Below are positions 17,291 to 26,702 of a stretch of DNA of 64,000 nt, in pieces. The DNA lies in NCBI GenBank assembly GCA_964464925.1, contig CAYXLI010000009.1, forward strand, positions 124,001-188,000, in the 5' to 3' direction. Positions within the stretch are counted from its first letter, which is position 1, and each line of letters begins with the position of its first letter. The notes beneath the pieces are model-generated. The model was given only the letters and a program-made list of their open reading frames with translations. It did not search any database and was not told where the DNA came from. The DNA comes from CAYXLI01 sp964464925 (GTDB lineage: Bacteria; Acidobacteriota; Terriglobia; Bryobacterales; Bryobacteraceae). A program made the position numbers and the translations under genes.

Positions 17291-19021
17291 CTACTGGAAG
17301 TTCGTGAGGACAGCGTTCTTCAACATGTCCGGAGGAAGCAGCCCCTGGGACAGGATGAAGTCGTGAAACTGCTGTTGATTGAAGCGAGGGCCGAGTTGTT
17401 TCTCCAGCGCCGCCCGGATTTCGCGGAGGCGCGTGTAGCCATAGAAATACGAGACTGCCTGTCCGGGCACCCGGAATGTGTAGCGCTCGAGTTCAGAATT
17501 TGCCATTGCGTCCGAGAGCACCTCTTCATCTTTCAGGACATGGAGTGCTTGTTCCTTAGTGATCTTGCCCATCTGCAGTTCGGGATCGAGGAATGCACGG
17601 CCCGCGCGGAGAAGCAGGTTTTGCAGTGAGATTAGCTGGCCGTCAGCGGGCATATAGGGGCGCATGATGTATTCGCTATACAGACCCCAGCCCTCTACGT
17701 TGGTGCTGTTGAACGCAAAGATGGCACGCGCGGCCGAGACTCCTTTTTCCACCATTGCGGAGAATTGCATTTCGTGACCCGGGCGCGCCTCGTGTGCAGT
17801 CAACGTCCACGAAGCGGCGTCAAACGTATCATCGTCGAATTTCTTCATTTCGCCCTTGCTGCTCGGAGCGGCTAGCGGAAGAACAAACTCGCCAACCTCA
17901 CCTTTGTTGCCGATGAGGCGAGGCGGCTGCATGTGAGGAGCAGGAACGGCGGCGCTCTCGGCTTCCGTCGCGAGCCGTATGCGAGCGGCACGATCCGGCA
18001 GAGTGACGAGCTTTTCGCGCCGGATGATCTGCTCGATATCGGAGAGACGTTTCTTATAGTGCGGGAGGATCTCTTCGCCTACGAACTGCTTCTTCTTGAG
18101 TTCGCGGATGACGTCGCGGTAGTCACTCGACGGGAAGCCGCGTTCCTTAGCTACCTTGGCTGCCAGGACCTGCATCTCGGACTGGACCTGGGTGAATGCC
18201 TGGTGGGCCATGGCTGCCAGTTTCTCCGGAGCAATGTCAACGCCATAGCCTTCGAGTGCGAGCGCATACAACTCCGGAGGGAGACGGAAATCCGTACGCG
18301 CTTTGGGAAGGATTTCCCTGCGGACGAACGCGTCATAATCGGCGGCCTGCTGCTTGAATTTCGCGTACGCATCCGAGTACTCCTTGATCTTGTATTTTTC
18401 CAGAAGCATTCCCACGCCGCTCACAAAAAAGTTGCTGTTGGCGAGGTCGGACTCCACTTCCGCTTTAGCCGGGTATAGCAGTCCCGGTTTGTTCATCTTT
18501 TCCCGGGTGCGTTCGATGGCGAGTTCCGTGATGGGACGAAAGCCCGGCTCCATGCCCGCATACTTTCGCAGGCGGATCAGGGCGGCTGGGCGGCGGGATT
18601 CCGCAACCTGGTCGTCGAGGAGCGCCTTCAGGCCGCCATAGACTAGCTGGGAAGCGCTGGTGTACGGAATCAGCATTCTCTCGTTCACTCCGGACGAGTG
18701 AATAGCGCGGCGCGTAGCCTGCAAGAGAATCTCGAGATCCTGGCGGACCAGAGGATCCTTTTCGGCCTGGAAGCGTTTGGAGAGTTCGGACTGGGCATCC
18801 TGAAGAAGTTTGCGGGCCCGCTGTTCGCGGCCTGCGGTCAGATCGAGTATCTCGTTATCGAGACCGTCGACACCCATTCGCCCAGCGCCTTCGGGTGACA
18901 CCTTTGCGAGTACCTTGAGCAGAACCTCAGTATGCGCGTTACTTTTAGTAACCCAGGCGGGCGTCTCCGCAAATGTGGCGACGGGAAGAAGAGCGGCAAA
19001 GATGAAAATTCGGGCAAACAT
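17291..19021 (-). CDS. Secreted DUF885-family metallopeptidase-like protein
   Basis: 576 residues from the ATG at 19021. The first 18 residues (MFARIFIFAALLPVATFA) form a signal peptide, so the upstream extension of the frame is not part of the gene. The key motif is AHEARPGHEMQ, the HExxxxH-like zinc site of DUF885 proteins. It is followed by EGWGLYSEYI, which supplies a further Glu. The C-terminus contains the conserved PGQAVSYFYG. DUF885 proteins are common in Acidobacteriota and are thought to be periplasmic or outer-membrane-associated peptidases. The substrate is unknown. Confidence 0.85.
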   Translation of the reverse strand: MFARIFIFAALLPVATFAETPAWVTKSNAHTEVLLKVLAKVSPEGAGRMGVDGLDNEILDLTAGREQRARKLLQDAQSELSKRFQAEKDPLVRQDLEILLQATRRAIHSSGVNERMLIPYTSASQLVYGGLKALLDDQVAESRRPAALIRLRKYAGMEPGFRPITELAIERTREKMNKPGLLYPAKAEVESDLANSNFFVSGVGMLLEKYKIKEYSDAYAKFKQQAADYDAFVRREILPKARTDFRLPPELYALALEGYGVDIAPEKLAAMAHQAFTQVQSEMQVLAAKVAKERGFPSSDYRDVIRELKKKQFVGEEILPHYKKRLSDIEQIIRREKLVTLPDRAARIRLATEAESAAVPAPHMQPPRLIGNKGEVGEFVLPLAAPSSKGEMKKFDDDTFDAASWTLTAHEARPGHEMQFSAMVEKGVSAARAIFAFNSTNVEGWGLYSEYIMRPYMPADGQLISLQNLLLRAGRAFLDPELQMGKITKEQALHVLKDEEVLSDAMANSELERYTFRVPGQAVSYFYGYTRLREIRAALEKQLGPRFNQQQFHDFILSQGLLPPDMLKNAVLTNFQ

Positions 19022-19093
19022 AAGCGACGGCCTTTTCCGGTTGACTCCAGTGTAGCGGTTGAAACGGGGAGGCCGCCCGAGAGTCCTACTGCC

Positions 19094-19618
19094 GTGAAAA
19101 ACTTGCAGAAAATTCCGCACGGATTGGATGAGAAGACGTGCCAGTGCCTCGCCGTAATTGAGACGACGAAGGGCCAGCGGAGCAAGCTGAAATGGGACCC
19201 GGAAATTGGTACCTGGAAACTGGCAGGGGTGCTGCCGAGAGGCATGGAGTTCCCGTACGATTTCGGCTTCATTCCATCGACCAAGGCGCCGGATGGAGAT
19301 CCTTTGGACATCATGATTGTGATGGACGCGCAGACTTCGGCCGGATGCCTGGTGCAGGTTCGGCTGGTCGGTGTGATCGAAGCCGAACAGACGGAGAAGG
19401 GCAAAACGGAACGAAACGATCGCCTGATTGGAGTAGCCGTAGAATCGCATGATCATGCACATATTCGAAAGCTTTCGGACCTGGGCAGCACACTGATCAA
19501 TCAAGTCGGCCAGTTTTTCGTGAGTTATAACCGCGTCCGCGGGAAAAAATTCAAAATTCTTGCGAATCGGGGACCAAAGCGGGCCGTGGCTCTGGTTCAG
19601 GAGTGGCGCGCCGAGTGA
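19094..19618 (+). CDS. ppa: Inorganic pyrophosphatase-family protein
   Basis: 174 residues from a GTG at 19094. The soluble family I pyrophosphatase core is visible: GMEFPYDFGFIPSTKAPDGDPLDIMIVMD contains the Asp-rich metal-binding loop, followed by VRLVGVIEAEQ and NDRLIGV. It should hydrolyse pyrophosphate in the cytoplasm, although this subgroup is more diverged than E. coli Ppa. The GTG has no good Shine-Dalgarno and the frame is open further upstream, so the start is uncertain. The last codons and the stop (19616-19618) lie inside an inverted fragment of the neighbouring STGP-family gene. Confidence 0.8.
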   Translation: MKNLQKIPHGLDEKTCQCLAVIETTKGQRSKLKWDPEIGTWKLAGVLPRGMEFPYDFGFIPSTKAPDGDPLDIMIVMDAQTSAGCLVQVRLVGVIEAEQTEKGKTERNDRLIGVAVESHDHAHIRKLSDLGSTLINQVGQFFVSYNRVRGKKFKILANRGPKRAVALVQEWRAE

Positions 19619-19682
19619 GATTGGTTTGTTTTCCGCCAGAAGCATGGCAGCGAGGGCCGGTTGCGGCGGCTGTTTGGAGGCC
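19605..19682 (-). repeat. Truncated inverted copy of the 3' part of the STGP-family gene
   Basis: Read on the minus strand, this stretch matches 20372-20497 with only scattered differences, for example ACAGCCGCCGCAACCGGCCC in both. It lacks an internal segment of about 48 bp flanked by TCG. It encodes the remnant QPPQPALAAMLLAENKP against QPPQPALA...VAAMRLAENEP in the intact gene. It is a degenerate second copy in opposite orientation. Confidence 0.75.
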
Positions 19683-19894
19683 TGCACTCGCGTTCGTACC
19701 GTTGGAGCGTGGCCCCGGTTTTCTAGTTCACCAGCGCCTGATCCGTAGAGTCGCTCACTTTCAACGGAGAAATGGACATGCTCTCGGTAGCCAACTTTTT
19801 TACCTCCTCGATTTCCCTCGTTATCAGTAACTTGTAATTACAAAGCACTTGACACGCGAAGCCCCGGTACACCGTAGAGATAGAGAAACCTCCT
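19683..19894. other. Intergenic stretch before the STGP-family gene
   Basis: No gene is recognisable here. The stretch contains TTGACA at 19849-19854, but no convincing -10 at the right distance and no Shine-Dalgarno before the ATG at 19895. Confidence 0.4.
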
Positions 19895-20560
19895 ATGCCC
19901 ACGCAAGCTCAAATCACGGCAAATCGCGCGAACGCGCTCCTGTCCACCGGCCCGGCCACCCCGGCAGGCCTACAAATATCGTCCCGCAACAGCAGAGGCC
20001 CGGTCGCGGCCTTCCTTTGCATCACCACCGAAAACGAGCAGGACTTCAAAGCCCTCCAGCAAGGCTGGTTCGACTACTTCCAGCCGCAGGGCGAGGTGGA
20101 ATCCAACCTCGTCGACGAAATCGTCATAGCCCGCTGGCGCCAGCAGCGCATCTGGGTCATGGAAACCGTCACCCTGAATAAGGCGATGAAAGAAATTGTG
20201 GAGGACGAACCCGAGGCCAACTACTCACCCGAGGTTCTCCAGGGACTCGCCGCCATCGGCCTGGCCGAAAACTCGAAAACCTGGGCCACGCTCCAGCGGT
20301 ACGAACGCGAGTGCCGCCGCACCTACGAACGCGCCGTCAAGGAACTTCGCCAGATCCAGGCCGAACGCAAAGCCTCAGAACAGCCGCCGCAACCGGCCCT
20401 CGCCCATCCGGACTTCTTCAGAGCCCTCGAATCCATCCCTGCTCCCGTCGCTGCCATGCGTCTGGCGGAAAACGAACCCAATTTCACTCGGCGTACCCCC
20501 TCGGAACTCGCAGTCCCAGGACGAATCAACGATTTATCACAAAAGCCAGAGAAACCTTAG
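19895..20560 (+). CDS. STGP-family repeated protein of Acidobacteria, function unknown
   Basis: 221 residues. The N-terminus TQAQITANRANALLSTGPATPAGLQISSRNS follows the pattern NRxNAxxSTGPxTPxGxxxSSxN that I recall as a highly repeated protein family in Solibacter-type genomes. The rest is helical and charged (ERECRRTYERAVKELRQIQAERK) with a Pro-rich C-terminus. The domain is not a known transposase and I know of no function. A degenerate inverted fragment of its 3' end lies about 200 bp upstream, which suggests that the sequence moves or duplicates. Confidence 0.65.
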   Translation: MPTQAQITANRANALLSTGPATPAGLQISSRNSRGPVAAFLCITTENEQDFKALQQGWFDYFQPQGEVESNLVDEIVIARWRQQRIWVMETVTLNKAMKEIVEDEPEANYSPEVLQGLAAIGLAENSKTWATLQRYERECRRTYERAVKELRQIQAERKASEQPPQPALAHPDFFRALESIPAPVAAMRLAENEPNFTRRTPSELAVPGRINDLSQKPEKP

Positions 20561-20654
20561 GAACTGAGGTCGCCGTCCCTCGTTCTCCTCGTTCTGTGAT
20601 AGCTCTGATAGGGGTGGACAGGTCTGGGACGGCGGTACAATAAAAATACCCCCC

Positions 20655-21323
20655 ATGAAAATCGGTGTTGTTGTGTTTCCTGGTAGCAATTGCGACCACG
20701 ACGCCTGGTATGCGGTGTCGCACATCCTGGGTCAGAAGGCCGAGTTTATCTGGCACGATGCCGCGAAGCTCGGCGACGTGGACGCAGTCATTCTGCCGGG
20801 CGGATTCTCGTATGGTGATTACTTGCGCTGCGGCGCCATCGCGCGATTCTCCCCGGTCATGAACGCCGTGAAGAAGTTCGCCGAAGATGGCGGCCTGGTT
20901 CTTGGCGTTTGCAACGGATTTCAGATCCTGACGGAAAGCCACCTGCTCCCAGGAGCCCTGCTCCGGAATGCCGGGCTGAAATTCCTCTGCAAGGATGTCC
21001 AGCTTCGTGTCGAGACAACCAACTCGCCGTTTACCTCAGCCGCTGAAAAAGGCCGTATCCTCACTGTTCCTATCGCGCATGGGGAAGGATGCTATGTGGC
21101 GGACGAAAGCGTACTGGATGAGCTCGAAGCGGAAGATCGCGTCGCGTTCCGGTACGTGCAGAACCCGAACGGCTCGGCCCGTGATATCGCGGGCATCTTG
21201 AATAAAGGCAGAAACGTCCTCGGCATGATGCCGCATCCGGAACGCGCGGCGGAGCCGCTGATGGGCTGCAGTGACGGCCTGGTGGTTCTTCAATCGATTG
21301 TTTCGGCGCTGGCGGTGAAGTAA
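20655..21323 (+). CDS. purQ: Phosphoribosylformylglycinamidine synthase, glutaminase subunit
   Basis: 222 residues, a class I glutamine amidotransferase. The nucleophile Cys86 is in LGVCNGFQILTE, and the His and Glu of the triad are in MMPHPERA. GGFSYGDYLRCGAIAR is diagnostic for PurQ. It supplies ammonia to PurL in purine synthesis. The gene lies 3 bp before purL. A TACAAT hexamer (20636-20641) ends 13 nt before the ATG and may be the -10 of the pur operon. Confidence 0.95.
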   Translation: MKIGVVVFPGSNCDHDAWYAVSHILGQKAEFIWHDAAKLGDVDAVILPGGFSYGDYLRCGAIARFSPVMNAVKKFAEDGGLVLGVCNGFQILTESHLLPGALLRNAGLKFLCKDVQLRVETTNSPFTSAAEKGRILTVPIAHGEGCYVADESVLDELEAEDRVAFRYVQNPNGSARDIAGILNKGRNVLGMMPHPERAAEPLMGCSDGLVVLQSIVSALAVK

Positions 21324-21326
21324 AGA

Positions 21327-23537
21327 ATGGCAACCATCACTCCGGAAGTCATCAGCGCTCACCAGTTGACGGCGGGCGAGTACGACAAAATTGTTTCTCT
21401 CCTGGGGCGCGAGCCGACCATTACCGAACTGGGAATCTTCAGTGTGATGTGGAGCGAGCACTGCTCGTACAAGAGCTCCCGCATCCATCTCAAAAAGTTG
21501 CCGACCCGCGGCAAGCTCGTGCTGCAGGGACCGGGCGAAAACGCCGGCATCATCGACATCGGCGAGGGCTGGGCAATTGCCTTCAAGATCGAATCGCACA
21601 ACCACCCGAGCTTCATTGAGCCTTTTCAAGGGGCGGCCACGGGCGTGGGCGGCATTCTGCGCGACATCTTCACGATGGGCGCGCGGCCCATTGCGGTCAT
21701 GGATGCGCTGCGATTCGGTCCGCTGACGAATGCGCGCAACGCGCGGATTCTGGAAGGCGTCGTGAGCGGCATCGCCCATTACGGCAACTGCTTCGGCGTC
21801 CCGACCGTCGGCGGCGAGTGCGTGTTTGAAGAGTCGTACAGCGGCAATCCGCTGGTGAACGTCTTCGCACTCGGTGTCTTCAAGCAGGATCAGATTTTCT
21901 ACGGAAAGGCCAGCGGAATTGGAAATCCCGTAATCTATGTCGGCGCCAAGACTGGCCGCGATGGCATCCATGGCGCGTCGATGGCCTCGGCTGAGTTTAC
22001 AGAGGAATCGCAGCAAAAGCGCCCAAACGTTCAGGTCGGTGATCCGTTTATGGAGAAGCTGCTGCTTGAGGCATGCCTCGAAGCGATGGCCACCGGCGCC
22101 ATCGTTGGAATTCAGGATATGGGAGCGGCTGGGCTTACCTCTTCGAGCTGCGAAATGGGAAGCCGTGCGGGGACGGGTGTCGAAATCGACATGCAGTATG
22201 TGCCTCAGCGCGAGACCGGCATGACGCCGTACGAGATCATGCTCTCGGAGTCTCAGGAGCGCATGCTCATTGTGGCGCAAAAGGGCCGCGAACAGGAAGT
22301 CCTTGACGTATTCAAGAAGTGGGGCCTCGACGCCGTGACCATCGGGTCCGTGACGGATACCGGCAAGTTGGTGGTCAAAGACCACGGCGTCGTCGTCGCC
22401 GGGATTCCGAATCGGGCGCTCGCCGACGAGGCTCCGAAGTATGACCGGCCACATACCAAACCATACCGGACAGTGCCCGTGGAGGCGCCGGAAATACCGG
22501 CTTCGAGGGATTTGACGAAGGATCTGGAAACACTGGCCGGGTCGGCCGATTTGTGTTCGAAGCGTTGGATCTGGGAGCAGTACGATTACACCGTCCGGAC
22601 GAATACCGTGCAGGCTCCCGGCACGGATGCGGCGATCGTGCGAGTGAAGGAAACGGGCACATCTCTCGCGATGTCGCTCGATGGCAATGGACGATATTGC
22701 TATCTGGACCCTCGTGAGGGAACCAAGCTCATCGTCGCGGAGTGTTGCCGGAATCTGTCGACTGTCGGTGCGCTGCCGGTGGCGACGACGAACAATCTGA
22801 ACTTCGGGAATCCGGAGCGGCCGGAAATCATGGCGCAGCTCGTGGAATCGATTGAAGGGATGGCCGAAGCTTGTGAGTTCTTCGAAGCTCCGGTCACCGG
22901 CGGCAACGTCAGCCTCTATAACGAGACACTCGGTGAGGCGATCTTCCCTTCTCCCGTCGTCGGCATCGTCGGTCTAATGAAGACGGCGGTGCCGGCCGGC
23001 ATCGCGTTCCGCAATCCCGGACGGGATGTCGTGCTGCTCGGCGGACTCGGGCGGTGCGATGATGTCCGGTTCGGCGGTACGCAGTATGTCAAGCAGGTTT
23101 TGAATTCACTCTGGGGTTTGCCTCCGGCGCTCGATATGGATTATGAGAAGCGGGTGCAGGCTGCGGTTCGCGAGGTTGTGAATGAAGGGCTCGCGGAATC
23201 AGCCCATGATGTCGGTGAGGGCGGCTTGGCCGTGGCGTTGGCCGAAAGTGCTGCAAAGGTCGGAGTTTCCGTGGATCTCGATAGCGATCTGCGGCCTGAG
23301 TTCCTGCTGTTCCATGAAGGACCTTCCCGAATCGTTATCTCGACCGCCAACATCAAAAGAGTGCAAGAGATAGCGGCGAAATTCGGGATTGATGCACCGA
23401 AGATCGGTGTTACTATTGAGGCGAGGGTATTGATTCGCAACCGGACTACCCCCCTCGTCCAATGCGATGTGTCCCGTTTACGTGACATTCGGGAGAGCGC
23501 ACTGGAAAGCCAGCTTCAAATCCACCAACATGCCTGA
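21327..23537 (+). CDS. purL: Phosphoribosylformylglycinamidine synthase, synthetase subunit (small form)
   Basis: 736 residues, the small-form length, as in Bacillus, that works with separate PurQ and PurS. Motifs are MWSEHCSYKSS near the N-terminus, a GPGENAG-type nucleotide loop, KIESHNHPS, and two related ATP-grasp-like halves, the second beginning near residue 420 (GTDAAIVRVKETGTSLAMSLDGNG). It makes FGAM from FGAR, ATP and ammonia. It overlaps purF by 8 bp. No purS is visible upstream; the gene before purQ is unrelated. Confidence 0.95.
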   Translation: MATITPEVISAHQLTAGEYDKIVSLLGREPTITELGIFSVMWSEHCSYKSSRIHLKKLPTRGKLVLQGPGENAGIIDIGEGWAIAFKIESHNHPSFIEPFQGAATGVGGILRDIFTMGARPIAVMDALRFGPLTNARNARILEGVVSGIAHYGNCFGVPTVGGECVFEESYSGNPLVNVFALGVFKQDQIFYGKASGIGNPVIYVGAKTGRDGIHGASMASAEFTEESQQKRPNVQVGDPFMEKLLLEACLEAMATGAIVGIQDMGAAGLTSSSCEMGSRAGTGVEIDMQYVPQRETGMTPYEIMLSESQERMLIVAQKGREQEVLDVFKKWGLDAVTIGSVTDTGKLVVKDHGVVVAGIPNRALADEAPKYDRPHTKPYRTVPVEAPEIPASRDLTKDLETLAGSADLCSKRWIWEQYDYTVRTNTVQAPGTDAAIVRVKETGTSLAMSLDGNGRYCYLDPREGTKLIVAECCRNLSTVGALPVATTNNLNFGNPERPEIMAQLVESIEGMAEACEFFEAPVTGGNVSLYNETLGEAIFPSPVVGIVGLMKTAVPAGIAFRNPGRDVVLLGGLGRCDDVRFGGTQYVKQVLNSLWGLPPALDMDYEKRVQAAVREVVNEGLAESAHDVGEGGLAVALAESAAKVGVSVDLDSDLRPEFLLFHEGPSRIVISTANIKRVQEIAAKFGIDAPKIGVTIEARVLIRNRTTPLVQCDVSRLRDIRESALESQLQIHQHA

Positions 23538-24972
23538 AATGGAAACCACTTCGGCTGTCGTCGTCCCTTCGGACAAGTTTCACGATGAATGCGGTGTATT
23601 CGCGGTATATGGTCATCCGGAAGCCGCAAACCTCACTTATCTGGGCCTTTATGCGTTACAACATAGGGGCCAGGAGAGTGCCGGGATAGCCTGCTCAGAT
23701 GGGCGTGAGATCCGCAACTATAAGCAAATGGGGCATGTTGCGGACATTTTCACGCCGGAGGCGGTTGGTAGCCTCCCGGGTTACGCTGCCATCGGGCACA
23801 CGCGATACTCGACAGCGGGTGATACTGTTCTTAAGAACGCCCAGCCATTTTCCGTGGCTTGCAATAAAGGGCTGATTGCCGTCGCACATAACGGTAACCT
23901 GACCAACGCGGCGGAACTCAGAGACGAACTCGAGCGGGAAGGTTCCATCTTCCAGGCTTCCAGTGACACGGAAGTGGTTCTTCACCTCGTCGCTCGTTCT
24001 CGGGAACGCACGCTCGCCGGCGCGTTGCGGGAAGCTTTGCTACAGCTTGAAGGTGCGTACTCTCTGGTCTTCTTAGCTAAGGACTGCGTAATCGTCGCGC
24101 GCGACCCGCACGGATTCCGCCCATTGGCCATGGGCCGGTTGGAACAGACGGATGGTCGCGTGGCAACGGTGTTTGCGTCCGAGACATGCGCCTTCGACTT
24201 GATCGATGCCACCTACATCAGTGACGTTGAACCAGGCGAGATGGTGATTGTTGGCCCGAAGGGAATCGAGCGCGAACGGTTCGCAACTCCGCAACCTCGA
24301 TCGCAGTGTGTTTTCGAGCACGTGTACTTTGCTCGCCCCGACTCATTGGTATTCGGCCGGAGCGTACAGAACTCGCGAGAAATGCTCGGGCGGTTACTCT
24401 ATCGCGAGAAGCCAACGGACGCGGACGTGGTCGTGCCGGTGCCGGACTCAGGGGTAGCGGCTGCATTAGGCTACGCGGACGAATCGGGCATCCCTTTCCG
24501 TCAAGCTCTCATTCGCAACCACTATGTAGGCCGAACCTTCATTGAGCCGTCCCAGGCCATTCGCGACTTTGGAGTTAAGCTGAAGTTGAATCCCATCCGT
24601 CATCTGCTGGAAGGGAAGCGTGTCGTGCTTGTCGATGACTCTATTGTGCGCGGCACCACCAGCAAGAAGATCGTGCGAATGGTGCGAAATGCGGGCGCCC
24701 GCGAAGTGCATATGAGGATTTCGTGCCCTCCTACGATCTCGCCCTGTTACTACGGCGTGGATACGCCAACTAAGAATGAATTGATCGCCTCAAAGAAGAG
24801 CGTCGAAGAGATCCGTGAGTTTGTGGAAGCGGACTCATTGGCGTTTTTGTCGATCAACGGCTTGCATCAGGCCGTAGCGGATCTGAATGAACACTACTGC
24901 TACGCCTGCTATACAGGGGAGTACCCGACCCAATTGGTTCAGGTAGAGGCGCTCGCTGAGAAGAAGTGCTGA
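23530..24972 (+). CDS. purF: Amidophosphoribosyltransferase
   Basis: 480 residues from the ATG at 23530; a second in-frame ATG at 23539 is possible. It performs the first committed step of purine synthesis. The N-terminal nucleophile is Cys21 in DECGVFAVYGHPEA, which implies removal of a 20-residue propeptide as in the Bacillus enzyme. The PRPP loop is VVLVDDSIVRGTTSKKIV. The C-terminal CYACYTGEYP matches the Fe-S ligand region of Bacillus-type PurF. It completes a purQ-purL-purF operon with overlapping genes. Confidence 0.95.
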   Translation: MPEMETTSAVVVPSDKFHDECGVFAVYGHPEAANLTYLGLYALQHRGQESAGIACSDGREIRNYKQMGHVADIFTPEAVGSLPGYAAIGHTRYSTAGDTVLKNAQPFSVACNKGLIAVAHNGNLTNAAELRDELEREGSIFQASSDTEVVLHLVARSRERTLAGALREALLQLEGAYSLVFLAKDCVIVARDPHGFRPLAMGRLEQTDGRVATVFASETCAFDLIDATYISDVEPGEMVIVGPKGIERERFATPQPRSQCVFEHVYFARPDSLVFGRSVQNSREMLGRLLYREKPTDADVVVPVPDSGVAAALGYADESGIPFRQALIRNHYVGRTFIEPSQAIRDFGVKLKLNPIRHLLEGKRVVLVDDSIVRGTTSKKIVRMVRNAGAREVHMRISCPPTISPCYYGVDTPTKNELIASKKSVEEIREFVEADSLAFLSINGLHQAVADLNEHYCYACYTGEYPTQLVQVEALAEKKC

Positions 24973-25033
24973 GCCGATCGCTCGCAAGGCATGTTAATCT
25001 CCACGTTTCGGCGCTCCGGCTCGTCATAGCTAC

Positions 25034-26662
25034 TTGGTGAGCTGCCGCAAGATTCTGGCTGGGTTCTTAGTGGGTGCGTGCCTTGCGGCGCAGGACACCT
25101 CGCCCGAGTTGCTGTTTGACCAGGCGAAACGGGCCGAGAAGCAAGGAAAGGTTGTTGAAGCCTATCTGCTCTACTCGGAGGCGGCCGCGCAGGCTCCCAA
25201 GAACAAGCTGTTCTGGGGTAAGGCACAGGCTCTGCGCACCCGCGCAATGCTGGCTGCAAAAACCGTCCCGGCCGAAGTAACTGCGGAGCCCGAATCGGCA
25301 AATACTCAAGACGGAGACGCCGGCACGCCGGACGGCGCCGATAATTCCCCGCCCACGCCAAAGGAACTCTACGAGGCTCGCCAGCCACAGCCTCCAGCCG
25401 AGCTCAAGGCCTCCACCGAAACCAGGAGCTTCCAACTTCGTTCGGACACCAAGGCGCTTTGGGAGCAGGTCACGCGCGCTTATGGCCTCGACGTCGTCTT
25501 CGATGGCGATTATCAGGCCACGCCGAACGTTCCGTTCGTCGTCAACGATTTGAATTATCGGGATGCCCTCTATGCCCTTCAGTTGGCCACCGGCAGTTTC
25601 GTCGTGCCCATCAGCGAGAAATTGATGCTCGTGGTCAAGGACACGGCCGCCAAGCGGGCGGAGGTCGAGACCCATATCTCCGTAGCTATCCCCATTCCGG
25701 ACCCGGTTTCCATTCAGGAGGCGCAGGAATTGGCTCGAAGCATTCAGCAGGTGATGGAAATTACCCGCTTCGGGATCGACTCCGCACATCGCGTCGTGCT
25801 GCTGCGAGATCGTATCTCCAAGGTCCGGCCGGCTCTGGAACTCTTCCAGCAGATGCTGTCTCAACGGCCTGAGGTTGCAGTTGAGGTTGACTTGTACTCC
25901 GTCTCTAAAACAACCTCTCTCGGCTTCGGATTCGAATTGCCAAGCTCCACATCGTTAGTCAATTTCGGCAAGATGAAGCTGTTTGGAACACTGCCCGCTG
26001 CTATACCGAACGGTCTGGCGAACTTCCTCACGTTCGGCGGAGGCGCGTCGCTGATCGGCATCGGAGTAGTGACTTCGGAACTGCTGGCGAACTACACGAA
26101 GTCCACATCTACGAGTCTGTTCCATAGCGAGGTCCGTTCGGTCGACGGGCAACCCGCTCAATTGCACGTTGGCGACAAGTTCCCGATCCTCACGGCCACC
26201 TATGGGTATAGTACGCAGAACGCTTCGCTCGGTATCGGCTTCGCCCCCACATTTAACTTCGAAGATCTGGGCCTGGTATTGAAGATTACTCCGAAGGTGC
26301 ATGGCATGGACGAGGTTTCGCTCGAGGTGGAAGCAGAATACAAGGTCATCGGCGGGGATGGCGTCAACGGCATCCCGATCATTTCGAACCGGAAGTTCAA
26401 CAACCGTGTTCGTCTGCGCTTCGATCAGGCTGCCATTGTTGCAGGTCTCGTGAATTCGGAGAAATCGACCGCTCGTAGCGGCCTTGCCGGCGCGGCGGTC
26501 ATCCCGATCGTTGGCCCCTTGTTCTCTCGCAACACCAAGAACACCATCGACTCGGAGACGGTGCTCGTCTTGAAGCCGCGGCTTCTCTCATTTCCTTCTA
26601 CGGAGATTGCCACACATCCGATCTGGGTAGGGCCGGATTCGAAACTACGCATACCGCTATAG
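25034..26662 (+). CDS. Secretin-domain protein (type II/IV pilus or secretion type)
   Basis: 542 residues. The start is TTG (25034) or the adjacent GTG (25037). The first 20 residues form a signal peptide (ILAGFLVGACLAAQ). A possible tetratricopeptide-like stretch (LFDQAKRAEKQGKVVEAYLLYSEAA) follows, then a variable Pro-rich linker. The C-terminal half is a secretin/GspD-like barrel region with the repeated pattern VDLYSVSKTTSLGFGFELP and ending ETVLVLKPRLL. It should form or assist an outer-membrane pore. No pilus or secretion genes lie nearby, so the system it serves is unknown. Confidence 0.75.
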   Translation: MVSCRKILAGFLVGACLAAQDTSPELLFDQAKRAEKQGKVVEAYLLYSEAAAQAPKNKLFWGKAQALRTRAMLAAKTVPAEVTAEPESANTQDGDAGTPDGADNSPPTPKELYEARQPQPPAELKASTETRSFQLRSDTKALWEQVTRAYGLDVVFDGDYQATPNVPFVVNDLNYRDALYALQLATGSFVVPISEKLMLVVKDTAAKRAEVETHISVAIPIPDPVSIQEAQELARSIQQVMEITRFGIDSAHRVVLLRDRISKVRPALELFQQMLSQRPEVAVEVDLYSVSKTTSLGFGFELPSSTSLVNFGKMKLFGTLPAAIPNGLANFLTFGGGASLIGIGVVTSELLANYTKSTSTSLFHSEVRSVDGQPAQLHVGDKFPILTATYGYSTQNASLGIGFAPTFNFEDLGLVLKITPKVHGMDEVSLEVEAEYKVIGGDGVNGIPIISNRKFNNRVRLRFDQAAIVAGLVNSEKSTARSGLAGAAVIPIVGPLFSRNTKNTIDSETVLVLKPRLLSFPSTEIATHPIWVGPDSKLRIPL

Positions 26663-26666
26663 ACTT

Positions 26667-26696
26667 TTGCACCCTGCCTGCAACGCTACGTATCCT
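26667..26696 (+). promoter_or_regulatory. Promoter of the SIS-domain gene
   Basis: TTGCAC (26667-26672), an 18-bp spacer and TATCCT (26691-26696), followed by exactly 6 nt and the ATG. The predicted transcript starts at the start codon. Confidence 0.5.
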
Positions 26697-26702
26697 GAAT
26701 AC

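Noticed and set aside
17291..19687. 798-codon reading of the DUF885 gene starting at 19687
   Set aside because: The signal peptide starts at 19021. The extension runs antisense through the pyrophosphatase gene and into a repeat fragment.
19845..19895. TTGACA before the STGP-family gene as a full promoter
   Set aside because: No -10-like hexamer at 15-19 bp.
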